From NCBI RefSeq assembly GCF_020166395.1, contig NZ_JAIQXU010000014.1:1-64000 (forward strand): a stretch of 64,000 bases of DNA. The letters are read 5' to 3'. The translations under genes and the position numbers were made by a program. This stretch comes from Deinococcus betulae. GTDB taxonomy: Bacteria > Deinococcota > Deinococci > Deinococcales > Deinococcaceae. Of this stretch, positions 30,720-38,960 are shown piece by piece; within the stretch, counting starts at the first letter, position 1, and every line of letters begins with the position of its first letter. Under the pieces are notes generated by a model. That model was not told the DNA's origin and did no database searches. It worked only from the letters and a program-made list of their open reading frames with translations.

Positions 30720-31425
30720 GGGCCACCTCCCATTCGGGAAGGGGGAAAGGGCCGCTAACAGGAGCAGGCGCGCGCCGCTGCACCGTCTCTCCGGCAATGA
30801 CGCCTCCTTCCAGGGTCAGGAGCCGGCCGGCTGCCGCGTCCAGGTCTTCTTGAATATGCGTGACCAGCAGCACGACGGCGCGCGTGCCCTGCTCGCGCAG
30901 CAGCGCCTGAAAGCGCGCGCGTTCCTCGGCGTCCAGGCCCACGCTGGGCTCGTCCAGAATCAGCAGGGCCGGGTCGCCCAGCAGCGCCTGGGCAATCAGC
31001 ACCCGCCTCGCCATACCGCCCGAGAAGGACCCGATGGGCCTCCCTGCGTGCGCACTCAGATTCACGGCGTCCAGCAGCGCCGGAATCTGGGCGTCCACCG
31101 CGCGCGCGTTCAGACGCTTGGCAGCCCCCATGTACTGCAAAAATTCAGTGGGCGTGAGCTGCGGATACGCGCCCCCAGCCTGCGGCACGTAGCCCAGCAC
31201 GCGGCGCAGGGCATTAGGGCGCCGCGTCACGTCCTGCCCGTCCCAGACCAGCTGGCCCCCACTGGGGCGCTGCAGGGTCGCCAGAGTGCGGATCAGCGTG
31301 CTCTTGCCAGCTCCATTTGCGCCGACCAGGCCAGTCACGCCGGGGCGCAGGCTCAGGGTCACGCCGCGCAGCGCCTCCACGCGGCCGAAGCGCACCCGCA
31401 GGTCGCGCACCTCAAGCGTGGACAC
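30712..31425 (-). CDS. ABC exporter ATPase (second system), 237 aa
   Basis: Walker A GANGAGKST is at residues 35-43, signature FSGGMARRV near 135, Walker B ALLILDEPSVGLD near 158, and the H-loop LVTHIQED follows. The fold is of the CcmA/NatA exporter type. It overlaps the hypothetical protein at 31412 by 14 bases and the permease by 8 bases. It supplies energy to the permease at 29214. Confidence 0.92.
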   Translation of the reverse strand: MSTLEVRDLRVRFGRVEALRGVTLSLRPGVTGLVGANGAGKSTLIRTLATLQRPSGGQLVWDGQDVTRRPNALRRVLGYVPQAGGAYPQLTPTEFLQYMGAAKRLNARAVDAQIPALLDAVNLSAHAGRPIGSFSGGMARRVLIAQALLGDPALLILDEPSVGLDAEERARFQALLREQGTRAVVLLVTHIQEDLDAAAGRLLTLEGGVIAGETVQRRAPAPVSGPFPLPEWEVARA

Positions 31426-31960
31426 GGGCCACCTCGCTCAGTTCGTAGGCCGCCAGCGCGCGGGTGACCGCGTGTGTGGCTGGCAGGTGGAAACGCAGGG
31501 CCGCCTCGTGCCGCGCAAACGGCGCGGGCCGCAGTGGATTGAGATACCCACACGCCCCGTCGGCCCGCTGCTGGAAAGCCAGGAAATCCGCCACGTCCAC
31601 GGCGTGGGGGCTGCGCCAGTGCAGCAGCAGCTCCAGCAGCGCCGCAGCGAGGGGGAGGTCATTGTCCCGGCAGGCCGCAAACGCGCAGCCGGGCACGACC
31701 ATGCCGGCCAGTGGGTCCAGCCCGGCAGGGTGCGGCTGGGCCAGCGCCGCCCGCACCTGCGCCTGAAGCGCCGCCGACTCCAGGTCCAGCCAGGTCGCCA
31801 GGGGCAGGGGCTCGGCCTGCGCTGGCAGCGCCGGCACCGTCAGGCCCGCGCAGGCAACCGTGCCGCGCGCCAGCTGGGCCGCGTCTTCTGAAAGGGGCAG
31901 GGTCAGCAGGTCCGCTGCCCAGCGGGCAGCCGCTTTAAAGTCAAAGGGAACGACGCGCAT
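31412..31960 (-). CDS. unassigned helical protein A of the peptide operon, 182 aa
   Basis: Soluble, helix-rich, with Cys in VACAGL, VPGCAFAACRDNDLPLAAALL and DGACGYLNP. The segment FLAFQQRADGACGYLNP resembles the QxxDGxxG turns of alpha/alpha-toroid repeat proteins. ATG 31960 follows an AGGAG box and lies 20 bases inside the preceding gene. No catalytic motif is recognised. It is one of three adjacent proteins (A, B, C) that are probably partners in peptide handling; the assignment is inference. Confidence 0.7.
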   Translation of the reverse strand: MRVVPFDFKAAARWAADLLTLPLSEDAAQLARGTVACAGLTVPALPAQAEPLPLATWLDLESAALQAQVRAALAQPHPAGLDPLAGMVVPGCAFAACRDNDLPLAAALLELLLHWRSPHAVDVADFLAFQQRADGACGYLNPLRPAPFARHEAALRFHLPATHAVTRALAAYELSEVARVHA

Positions 31961-32849
31961 CTTGTGGGTCTCCTGAGGGGACTAGGGGCTCTAATTGGCT
32001 GGCGGCGGCGCCCAGATTGGCGGCCACCACGGGCCACAACCAGCGGTCCTGAGGGTCTGGCCAGGCCGCCAGGGTGTCTGCTACGAGTTGCAGCGCGCGG
32101 CGCAGCAGGGGCGAACTGGGCGCGGCGCTCAGGGCGTGGGCCAGCGCGTGGTCGGCCGCAGCCCGCAGCGCACCCTCACGGTCGGCCGTGTCTGGGGCCT
32201 GCAAGCCCCGCAGCGCGTGAATGAGGTTGGCCGCCGTGACCCCGGTGCTCCAGGTCGGCACCCCGAGGCCGCCGCTGCGGGCCGCGCGCAGCAGATAATT
32301 CAGGACGCTGACCTTTTCGTAGCACCAGAGCCAGGTCGGGGCGCTGGTGCCCAGGGCAGAGGTCTGCGCCACGTCCGCCGGAACGGGCAGGGCCGCGCGG
32401 CTCAGGTTCAGGCCGTCGGCCTGAAGGGCGTGCAGGTGCACACTCAGGTCCAGCAGGTGCATGGGCGTCCATTCGGCGCGGGTGAGCAGCTGGGCGTCCA
32501 GCGTGCGCTGCACCGGCCTCAGCACGCCCGGCAGGGCCGCCCAGTGCCGGTGCCACAGGTGCAGGGCCGGCAGGGCCGGGTGCAGCCACTCGGCGTTCGT
32601 GAGCAGCAGGTCCTCCCAGAGGGGATGACGCAGCAGCGCGCCCATCACCCGCTGAAGTCGGGTGTCGCCCGGCAGGGCCAGCCCGGCGGGCAGGCACAGC
32701 AGGCTGCGGCAGATGGTCGCCAGTTGCTGCACGTCCCGGCTTGCTTCCGGGCCGAACACCTGGCGGGGCAGCGTGTCGTTCAGCACCGTCAGCCACGCCT
32801 GGGTTTCCAGAGGGGCAGCGGGCACTGGCGGCGGCAGGAGCGCCGTCAT
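31941..32849 (-). CDS. unassigned helical protein B of the peptide operon, 302 aa
   Basis: A soluble, Leu/Ala/Trp-rich, all-helical protein with no signal peptide or membrane segment. Recurrent patterns such as LTNAEWLHPALPALHLWHRHW and LDLSVHLHALQADGL suggest helical repeats. It has no recognised catalytic motif and no family that I can name. It is coupled by ATGA to protein C and overlaps protein A by 20 bases, so the three are made in a fixed order. A scaffold or peptide-binding role is possible; not proven. Confidence 0.7.
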   Translation of the reverse strand: MTALLPPPVPAAPLETQAWLTVLNDTLPRQVFGPEASRDVQQLATICRSLLCLPAGLALPGDTRLQRVMGALLRHPLWEDLLLTNAEWLHPALPALHLWHRHWAALPGVLRPVQRTLDAQLLTRAEWTPMHLLDLSVHLHALQADGLNLSRAALPVPADVAQTSALGTSAPTWLWCYEKVSVLNYLLRAARSGGLGVPTWSTGVTAANLIHALRGLQAPDTADREGALRAAADHALAHALSAAPSSPLLRRALQLVADTLAAWPDPQDRWLWPVVAANLGAAASQLEPLVPSGDPQDARRSL

Positions 32850-33814
32850 GAGGCCACCGGCACTTTCGTGCCCAGCGCGGGCAGTTCGGGGAGATTGTGG
32901 GCCGCAGGAAACAGGGCAGGCATCGCCGCGCCCAGCATCACCAGCGTGGTGTGGTAACTCTGCGTGAAGCGGTAGTGGCCGGCCTGGCTGTCAGGCGCCG
33001 CGTCGTCCCGCCCAGGGCGGTAGCTGGGGGCAGGGACCGCCCCGCACGGCAGTTGCAGGGCCGCCAGCCGCTCCCAGGCCAGGCGGGCCGCTGGCGAGTC
33101 GGTTTCACCCAGAAAGGCCAGGCACATCAGCAGTTCGCCGCTCAGGTCTGCGTTGCCCGCGCGCAGGGTCAGGCCCAGCGCCCCGCACAGGGTCTCGCCC
33201 AACCCCGCTGTGTCTGACCAGCACGCCCTCAGGTCCGCCTCGCCCAGGTCCGCCAGGTAGAAGAGGGTGTGCGTCAGTGAATACAGGTCCGAATCAGTGC
33301 AGTGGGGCAGGGGCCGCCCCGTCCCCAGCACCGTGCGGGGCAGGTCCGGGAGCAGCGACCGGGGGTCAAAGTGCAGCTCGGCGCGCGCCACGCTGTAGGC
33401 CAGGTCCATCGCGCGGTAGGGCGTGCGGCTCACCCGCACCAGGTCGGGCAGGCCGGTCTGCCGGTAACGGGCGAGCAGGCCGTCCCGCGCCGCGGCGCGC
33501 CCGCACAGCGCGTCAAATTCATCGCGCAGGGCGAAGACGATCAGGCCCGCCGGGTCCTGATGCGCGAAAGCGGCGAAATCGTAGGTGCTGAAGGTCTGTG
33601 CGCAGAAGGCCGCCAGGGCCGCGAGGTGCGGCTCCTGATGGTGCAGACCGCGCCGCAGAAAGGGGTTCAGAACGAACACCAGTTCAATGAACGGCTTGAC
33701 GCGCAGCGAATGGTCCGACACGAATGCGTGGTCGGGATGAAAGGCGTCCAGATGCGCCGACACCCACGCGAGCGCGCGGCGAAAGACTGGCAGCGCCGGA
33801 TGGTCCGTGGTCAT
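32846..33814 (-). CDS. unassigned helical protein C of the peptide operon, 322 aa
   Basis: The start at ATG 33814 overlaps the M16 stop (ATGA); a much longer frame to 34558 runs antiparallel in register through the peptidase gene and is rejected. The protein is helical with the motifs LYSLTHTLFYLADLG near residue 190, LLMCLAFLGE near 245 and FTQSYHTTLV near 300, which give a series of His and Asp that could form a site. It resembles helical-toroid proteins seen in actinobacterial peptide clusters (I think DUF6895-like), but I cannot confirm it. Probably acts on, or escorts, the small peptides. Confidence 0.7.
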   Translation of the reverse strand: MTTDHPALPVFRRALAWVSAHLDAFHPDHAFVSDHSLRVKPFIELVFVLNPFLRRGLHHQEPHLAALAAFCAQTFSTYDFAAFAHQDPAGLIVFALRDEFDALCGRAAARDGLLARYRQTGLPDLVRVSRTPYRAMDLAYSVARAELHFDPRSLLPDLPRTVLGTGRPLPHCTDSDLYSLTHTLFYLADLGEADLRACWSDTAGLGETLCGALGLTLRAGNADLSGELLMCLAFLGETDSPAARLAWERLAALQLPCGAVPAPSYRPGRDDAAPDSQAGHYRFTQSYHTTLVMLGAAMPALFPAAHNLPELPALGTKVPVAS

Positions 33815-36498
33815 AGGGCCCCCAGGGCAACAGCGGGAACCGCCAGCGAAGGGCGGGCAGGGGGAAGACTGGGGGCGGTCAGGCTGGCCGCCACACGGTC
33901 CAGATCGTCTGGTGTGGCCGAAAGCAGGCCCCGCAGGAACGCCGCGCGGTGCGGCGCGAACCCGAACTGGGCGTCCAGGGCCGCCTGCCGCGCCTGCATG
34001 GCCTGTGAACGCAGGGGAAGCACCTGCCGCACCGCGCCCAGCCGCGCGGCTTCCAGGGCCTCGCCGCGCAGGTCGGGCAGGTGATGGGCCGCCGCGCGGA
34101 AGACTTCCAGCGTGCGCTCTGGGTGCGGGTCGCGCGCCGAGACGGCCAGCATGACCCCCGCTTCTGGCAGGGCGCGAACCGTCACGGCGTACGCGCCGCC
34201 CTGTGCCCGCACCGGGGCGTGCAGCGCGTCCTGAAGGGCGCGGCCCAGCAGGGCAAAGGCCGGGGCGCTGGGGTGCGCGTACGGCACCGTCGGCCAGGCC
34301 AGCGCCGCCGAGCCGGTCAGCGCTGGCCAGGTCGATTCGGCGCTCAGAGGGGGCAGCGCGCCGCTGACGCCAGTCGGCAAGCCCGCCAGCAGGGGCCGCA
34401 GCACGGAAGGCAACGCCGCGCCGGGTGCGTCGGCCACAACTACCGCGCGCAAGCCTTCGCGGGACCACAGGGCGGCATGCAGGGCGCGCAGCGTGCTGTC
34501 CAGCGCTGGGTGGGCCGCCGCCGCCGCCAGCAGGTCGTGTCCGGTGGTGCCGTCGCACAGCTCCCGGACCCCAAAACCGGGATTGACGGCCAGCGCGGCG
34601 CGCAGCATACCCAGTTGCGCCGCCTGCGTGGCCAGGTGGGTGCGCAGCTGGGCGGCCCGGTCACGCAGGGCCTGGGGGGCGTCCACGGGCACGGGGCTCA
34701 GGGCTGTCCAGTCCTGGCCCAGCCGGGCCAAGACGTCGGGCATGCGGCCACTCAGGCCCCGCACGTTCAGGGTGACGCTCAGGGTCACCTGGGCCGGATC
34801 ATGTGGATCGTGCGTGGTGTCCGCATTCACGCTCCAGGTTGCGCCCAGGGCCTGCACTTCACGCGTTAGCGCCTGCCCCAGCGGGCTGCGCGGCAGCACA
34901 GCCAGGTAGGCAGGCAGCCAGCCCAGCAGCGTCAGGGGGCTCCTGAGATCCCGGCTGACGCTCAGTTGCGTCAGGGCGCCCGTCACCTGCGCCGCCTGCA
35001 CCGGTACATCGAGAACCTCGCCCGCGTGAAGTGCCGGCGCGCGGGGCAGGCGAACCCGTTCGGCCAGCGTCCCTGAGCGTGCGCTGATCTGGGCGGGGGC
35101 GTGAGTCATCTCAGGGGCGCTCATCTCGGCCGGCACCGGGACCCCGGTGCGGGGGACGGGGTCAGCCGCCAGGGCCAGCTGCACCACGCTGCGGTGCGGA
35201 TTGTCTACCACCAGTCGGCGGGCCAGGTCCGTCAGGAAGCCCGGTAGGTCCGGCAGGCTTTGAAGCGTCTGCACCGCGCCCGCCAGCGCCTGCGGCAGCG
35301 CGTCGTGGCCGTGGTGCGCCGCGCCCAGCACGTCAAACGACAGCTGGACGCCGTATGGAAAGCCGTGGTGCTGGGTGTCCAGGGCGCTCAGGGTGTAGCG
35401 GCCCAGCGCCGCGCGCGCCTCTGACTCAGACAGTGGGGTACGCACCACGTTCAGGAGGGTCTCCAGCAGTACGCTGCCGTCCACGGCCGCCGCCACCCCG
35501 GCGGCCAGCACGGGCTGGGCGGTGTCCGCGTGCAGGCCACTGCCGTCGGCCAGTGGGCCGCCCAGCACCCGCATGGCACGCGGCAGCGGCGCGTCCGGGT
35601 GGCCCAGCAGGGCTAGCCCCAGCACATTCAGGCCCTGAACCTCCAGCGGAGTCAGGTTGGCCGGCAGGGCCCACGCCACCAGGGTCTGCGCGCTGCTGGG
35701 GTGCGTCACGGTCCACTTGGGCACCCCGGCCGAGACCGGCTGTGGCGCGGGGGCCGCCTCACCGCGCCGCAGCTCCCGCAGCACCTCGTTCACGCGCCGA
35801 GTCACCTCGGGCAGCGGCAGCAGGCCGTACACAAACACCGTGAGGTTGGCCGGCACGTAGTGCTGCGCGTGGTAGGCCCGCACGGCCTGCACCGTGAGGT
35901 CTGACAGGGCTTCAGGTGTGCCGCCCGATTGCCAGGCGTAGGGCGAGCCCGGAAACAGCGCCGCGCCGGCCGCTTCGCGCAGCCGCCGCGCCGGGTGGGC
36001 CTGCGCCCCACGCATCTCATTCAGGATGACGCCGCCCAGCGAGCCGTCGGCCTGCACGCGCCACGCTTCTTGCCGGAACGCTCCGTCTTCCAGCAGCGGA
36101 TGAAAGGCCGCGTCCAGCAGGAAGTCCAGGGTCTCCAGCAGGTCGCCGGGCACCGTGCCAGAGGCCGTGAACGCCGTCCAGTCGCGGGTGGTGCTGGCAT
36201 TCAGGTAATCCAGCAGTTGCCAGCGCTGCCACGCCTGAAAGGCGTCCCGGCCGGGAAAGCGCCGCGAACCCATCAGCACCAGATGTTCCAGAACGTGTGG
36301 GTGCCCCGCGTCACTCCAGGCGGGTGTGCGGAACGAGACGCTCAGGGCGCTGCTTTCGTCAGGCGCCGCCACGTGCAGCAGCCGCGCGCCGCTCTCGTGC
36401 CGGTACTCTCCGAACGACCCGCCCAGGACCGGCAGGGGGCGCAGCCGCTCCAGGCGGAACCCATGCAGGTGGGCGGCCGGGGGGCAGGGGGGCGTCAT
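33811..36498 (-). CDS. M16 family zinc metallopeptidase of the peptide operon, 895 aa
   Basis: A long M16 peptidase (PreP/insulinase-like) with two homologous halves. The inverted zinc motif HxxEH is intact as HVLEH at residues 68-72, and the further Glu ligand region is GVILNEMRGA. The second half is the inactive partner domain. No signal peptide, so it acts in the cytoplasm. Its start overlaps the permease stop (TGATG) and its stop overlaps protein C (ATGA). M16 peptidases degrade or trim small peptides and are known in peptide-cofactor and bacteriocin pathways (PqqF, AlbE/F). Here it probably removes the leader of, or degrades, the operon's 41-42-aa peptides. Confidence 0.9.
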   Translation of the reverse strand: MTPPCPPAAHLHGFRLERLRPLPVLGGSFGEYRHESGARLLHVAAPDESSALSVSFRTPAWSDAGHPHVLEHLVLMGSRRFPGRDAFQAWQRWQLLDYLNASTTRDWTAFTASGTVPGDLLETLDFLLDAAFHPLLEDGAFRQEAWRVQADGSLGGVILNEMRGAQAHPARRLREAAGAALFPGSPYAWQSGGTPEALSDLTVQAVRAYHAQHYVPANLTVFVYGLLPLPEVTRRVNEVLRELRRGEAAPAPQPVSAGVPKWTVTHPSSAQTLVAWALPANLTPLEVQGLNVLGLALLGHPDAPLPRAMRVLGGPLADGSGLHADTAQPVLAAGVAAAVDGSVLLETLLNVVRTPLSESEARAALGRYTLSALDTQHHGFPYGVQLSFDVLGAAHHGHDALPQALAGAVQTLQSLPDLPGFLTDLARRLVVDNPHRSVVQLALAADPVPRTGVPVPAEMSAPEMTHAPAQISARSGTLAERVRLPRAPALHAGEVLDVPVQAAQVTGALTQLSVSRDLRSPLTLLGWLPAYLAVLPRSPLGQALTREVQALGATWSVNADTTHDPHDPAQVTLSVTLNVRGLSGRMPDVLARLGQDWTALSPVPVDAPQALRDRAAQLRTHLATQAAQLGMLRAALAVNPGFGVRELCDGTTGHDLLAAAAAHPALDSTLRALHAALWSREGLRAVVVADAPGAALPSVLRPLLAGLPTGVSGALPPLSAESTWPALTGSAALAWPTVPYAHPSAPAFALLGRALQDALHAPVRAQGGAYAVTVRALPEAGVMLAVSARDPHPERTLEVFRAAAHHLPDLRGEALEAARLGAVRQVLPLRSQAMQARQAALDAQFGFAPHRAAFLRGLLSATPDDLDRVAASLTAPSLPPARPSLAVPAVALGAL

Positions 36499-37277
36499 CA
36501 GTAGCTCCCCAGCAGACCGCGTGTCCGTACCGCGCGGTCGGCGCGGCGGAACACCTGCATGCCCAGCCCAAACCACAGCGCGCCGCCGATCAGCATGACA
36601 GCCGCACTCAGGAGGCTCGGGGCGCTGCCGTCCACCATGACAGTCCGCACGCCTGCCGCGCCCGGCACCATCGGCAGCAGCGAAAGCAGGGGGAACAGGG
36701 CGGGGGCCGTCTTCTCAAACGGCGTCATCACCACGAACAGCAGCGCAAAATTGGCCAGGTTCAGCAGCTGCTGAATGCGCTTGGCGCCCAGGGCCAGCGC
36801 CCCAAACATAAAGGCCAGCCCAAATGCGCCCATCAGCGCCGAGGCGACCGGCACGATCAACCAGGGACTCAGGTGCAGGCGCGTACCCGTGACCAGGCAG
36901 ATGACACTCAGGACCACCGCGTTCATCAGCAGGGTCCACACCACCCGCGTCAGGCTGCGCAGCACGAACACCCGCGTCAGCCCAAAGCGGGACAGGCAGA
37001 TCTGCTCCAGCGTGCCGGTCTGCGCCTCATTTTGCGCGTCCATGCTCACGTCGGCCAGCACGAACAGAATCAGCGACCACAGCACGTAGCCCACGACCAC
37101 GCTGTCCAGCCGCTCTCCGAAACTGCTCATGCCCGACACGTACCGCGTGCTGAAAAACAGTCCCAGAAACACGACCGTCAGGCCCAGCACGCTGCCCACC
37201 GTATTGCCCAGGTAGCGGCGCATCAGGATGACCGAGCGCAGCCACTCGGCTTGAAAAAGGCGCGCGGCGTCACGCAT
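36498..37277 (-). CDS. ABC exporter permease (first system), 259 aa
   Basis: An ABC-2 type permease with six membrane segments, for example YLGNTVGSVLGLTVVFLGLF, VLWSLILFVLADVS, LLMNAVVLSVICLVTG and LIVPVASALMGAFGLAFMFG. It overlaps the ATPase at 37270 by 8 bases and the M16 start by one base (TGATG). With that ATPase it forms a simple two-gene exporter, the kind used for self-immunity or export of peptides. Confidence 0.88.
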   Translation of the reverse strand: MRDAARLFQAEWLRSVILMRRYLGNTVGSVLGLTVVFLGLFFSTRYVSGMSSFGERLDSVVVGYVLWSLILFVLADVSMDAQNEAQTGTLEQICLSRFGLTRVFVLRSLTRVVWTLLMNAVVLSVICLVTGTRLHLSPWLIVPVASALMGAFGLAFMFGALALGAKRIQQLLNLANFALLFVVMTPFEKTAPALFPLLSLLPMVPGAAGVRTVMVDGSAPSLLSAAVMLIGGALWFGLGMQVFRRADRAVRTRGLLGSY

Positions 37278-38202
37278 ACGCCACCTCCGCTTCGCTGTTG
37301 ACCCGCAGGAACACGTCGGCCAGATCCACCTCGCCTGGGGTCACGGCCCGCAGTTCCAGGGGCCGCAGGGCATCAAGCACCTCGTACAGCAGCGCGCCCG
37401 GCCCAAAGTACGACAGGCGGCCCGGCTCCACTTCCTCGGCACCCAGGCTGAGCAGTGCGCGGCGCTGAGGGTCACTCAGGGTCCCTTCAAACCGCAGGTC
37501 AAAGCCGCTGCCGCTATAGGCACGTAGCAATTCGCGGGTGGGCTGCTCGGTGATGACCTGCCCCCGGCGCATGATGACCACCCGGTCCGAGAGTTTCTGC
37601 GCGACGTCCAGCTGGTGCGTCGTGAGAAGCACCGCGCAGCCGCGCGCCACCAGCGACCTGACCAGCGCCTGCATGTCCAGTGTCGCCTGCACGTCCAGCC
37701 CCAGCGTCGGCTCGTCCAGCAGCAGCAGCTGGGGCTCTGGCAGGACAGCCAGAGCGATGGCCAGCTTCTGCTGCATCCCGCGCGACAGCCGCTGCACCTG
37801 CGTGTGGCGCTTGTCGGTCAGGTCAAATTCTTCAAGGAGGCCCGGCACGCGGCGGCGCACCTGCGTGCGGCTCAGGCCACGCAGCACGCCGAAATACTCG
37901 AAGTTTTCCTGCACGGTCAGCGTCCAGTAGGTGTTGCGGTTGCCCTCCAGCACCGCACCGATGCGTTCCAGCACCCGCGCGTCTGCGTGCGGGTCGCCGC
38001 CGCAGATGCGCACCTCGCCACTGTCAGGGCGAATCAGGCCCGTCAGTATCTTCAGCGTGGTGGTCTTCCCTGCGCCGTTTGCGCCCAGGAACGCCACCAC
38101 CTCGCCTGCACGGCAGCTCAGGCTCACGCCCTGCACCGCCTCCACCACCTGCGCCCCGGACCGATACGACTTTCTGAGGTTCGTCGCCTGCAATACGTCC
38201 AT
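37270..38202 (-). CDS. ABC exporter ATPase (first system), 310 aa
   Basis: Walker A GANGAGKTTT is at 40-49, signature LSRGMQQKL near 145, Walker B LLLLDEPTLGLD near 168, and the H-loop TTHQLDVA follows. The C-terminal 80 residues match the extension of CcmA/DrrA-type export ATPases. ATG 38202 is preceded by a strong GGAGGGGG box. It begins 68 bases after the terminator/attenuator that closes the small-peptide array, so its expression probably depends on read-through. Confidence 0.92.
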   Translation of the reverse strand: MDVLQATNLRKSYRSGAQVVEAVQGVSLSCRAGEVVAFLGANGAGKTTTLKILTGLIRPDSGEVRICGGDPHADARVLERIGAVLEGNRNTYWTLTVQENFEYFGVLRGLSRTQVRRRVPGLLEEFDLTDKRHTQVQRLSRGMQQKLAIALAVLPEPQLLLLDEPTLGLDVQATLDMQALVRSLVARGCAVLLTTHQLDVAQKLSDRVVIMRRGQVITEQPTRELLRAYSGSGFDLRFEGTLSDPQRRALLSLGAEEVEPGRLSYFGPGALLYEVLDALRPLELRAVTPGEVDLADVFLRVNSEAEVAYA

Positions 38203-38270
38203 GTTTCCCCCCTCCTGGTGGGTCACGCGCACGGTACGCAGGCCAGAGAGAAAGCGTGGAGAAACAAAGG

Positions 38271-38303
38271 GAGCCGCCCCCAGGCTAGACCTGGGGGCGG
38301 CTC
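38271..38303 (-). terminator. strong terminator/attenuator after the peptide array
   Basis: A perfect 14-bp stem: gagccgcccccagg (38271-38284) with cctgggggcggctc (38290-38303) and a 5-base loop. On the minus strand it is followed by CCTTTGTTTC, a U-rich tract. It starts 12 bases after the last precursor stop at 38316, between the precursors and the export genes. It would give much more peptide mRNA than transporter mRNA. Confidence 0.9.
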
Positions 38304-38315
38304 TCGGGGCGTGGA

Positions 38316-38444
38316 TTACAGGACTTCGCTGATCAGCAGGCTGTCGAAAGCGGGCTGCTCGTCGTTGGCGATAATCAGGACGTAGCCGGTCAGGGCCAGG
38401 ACGGCCACGCCGTCGAGTTCGTTCTGCACAGTGAAGTTGTTCAT
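38316..38444 (-). CDS. small precursor-like peptide, copy 4, 42 aa
   Basis: The last of four tandem copies. It shares the N-terminus MNNFTVQNELDG and the core VAVLALTGYVLI with the other copies, has Ile25 in place of Val, and ends differently: LLISEVL instead of LIAADIK. The AGGAGA box lies 7 bases before ATG. No Cys. It probably arose from the end copy of an unequal duplication series. Immediately downstream is the terminator/attenuator. Confidence 0.8.
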   Translation of the reverse strand: MNNFTVQNELDGVAVLALTGYVLIIANDEQPAFDSLLISEVL

Positions 38445-38456
38445 GTCAGGTCTCCT

Positions 38457-38585
38457 TTATTTGATGTCAGCCGCGATCAGGCTGTCGAAAGCGGGCTGCT
38501 CATCGTTGGCGACAATCAGGACGTAGCCGGTCAGGGCCAGGACGGCCACGCCATCGAGTTCGTTCTGCACAGTGAAGTTGTTCAT
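38457..38585 (-). CDS. small precursor-like peptide, copy 3, 42 aa
   Basis: Identical to copies 1 and 2 except Val6 for Ala6. Segments: an Asn/Glu-rich start, a hydrophobic core with LTGYVLIVAND, then EQPAF, then DSLIAADIK at the end. AGGAGA box 7 bases before ATG, 12-base spacer to copy 4. It has no signal peptide of Sec type, so export would need a dedicated transporter; two are encoded downstream. Confidence 0.8.
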   Translation of the reverse strand: MNNFTVQNELDGVAVLALTGYVLIVANDEQPAFDSLIAADIK

Positions 38586-38597
38586 GTCAGGTCTCCT

Positions 38598-38726
38598 TTA
38601 TTTGATGTCAGCCGCGATCAGGCTGTCGAAGGCGGGCTGCTCGTCGTTGGCGACGATCAGGACGTAACCGGTCAGGGCCAGGACGGCCACGCCGTCGAGT
38701 TCGTTCTGGGCAGTAAAGTTATTCAT
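38598..38726 (-). CDS. small precursor-like peptide, copy 2, 42 aa
   Basis: Protein-identical to copy 1 with several silent codon differences (for example AAT, TTT near the start). Hydrophobic core with LTGYVLIVAND and a final DIK. 11-12-base spacers on both sides with an AGGAGA box before ATG. Silent changes with kept protein sequence suggest selection on the peptide. Confidence 0.85.
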   Translation of the reverse strand: MNNFTAQNELDGVAVLALTGYVLIVANDEQPAFDSLIAADIK

Positions 38727-38737
38727 GTCAGGTCTCC

Positions 38738-38866
38738 TTATTTGATGTCAGCCGCGATCAGGCTGTCGAAGGCGGGCTGCTCGTCGTTGGCGACGATCAG
38801 GACGTAGCCGGTCAGGGCCAGGACGGCCACGCCGTCGAGTTCGTTCTGGGCAGTGAAGTTGTTCAT
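38738..38866 (-). CDS. small precursor-like peptide, copy 1, 42 aa
   Basis: Starts at ATG 38866, one base after the stop of the 30-aa ORF and with the AGGAGG box inside that ORF. The protein has an Asn/Glu-containing start (MNNFTAQNELDG), a 13-residue hydrophobic core (VAVLALTGYVLIV), an Asn-Asp pair, and an acidic tail ending in ADIK. No Cys, few Ser/Thr, one Tyr. This is not a lanthipeptide or sactipeptide pattern. Leader/core limits cannot be told from sequence. Confidence 0.85.
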   Translation of the reverse strand: MNNFTAQNELDGVAVLALTGYVLIVANDEQPAFDSLIAADIK

Positions 38867-38867
38867 G

Positions 38868-38960
38868 TCAATCCTCCTGAAGGGTGAGAGCAGACGCCTG
38901 CGGGCCCAAGTCGAGGTCCAGAGGCAGGAAGGTGTGGACGTACGGCAAAGAGGCGGTCAT
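38868..38960 (-). CDS. possible 30-aa ORF coupled between peptide genes
   Basis: ATG 38960 overlaps the stop of the 41-aa peptide gene (TGATG), and the stop is followed after one base by ATG of copy 1. The product is Leu-rich (MTASLPYVHTFLPLDLDLG) and lacks Cys. The tight coupling suggests it is translated; it could be a real peptide or only a translational bridge carrying the ribosome-binding site for copy 1. Confidence 0.45.
   Translation of the reverse strand: MTASLPYVHTFLPLDLDLGPQASALTLQED

Larger units (their letters stand above)
38316..38866 (-). repeat. four tandem 140-141-bp peptide gene units
   Basis: Starts are at 38866, 38726, 38585 and 38444, a period of 140-141 bases. Each unit is a 129-base ORF plus an 11-12-base spacer with an AGGAGA box. 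Copies 1 and 2 encode identical proteins. Confidence 0.9.

Noticed and set aside
32846..34558. 570-codon frame covering protein C and part of the M16 gene
   Set aside because: The front 248 codons run inside the M16 coding region in another frame; ATG 33814 overlapping the M16 stop is the likely start.
38316..38866. CRISPR-like tandem repeats
   Set aside because: Units are 140-141 bp, contain open reading frames with ribosome-binding sites, and lack the repeat/spacer pattern.
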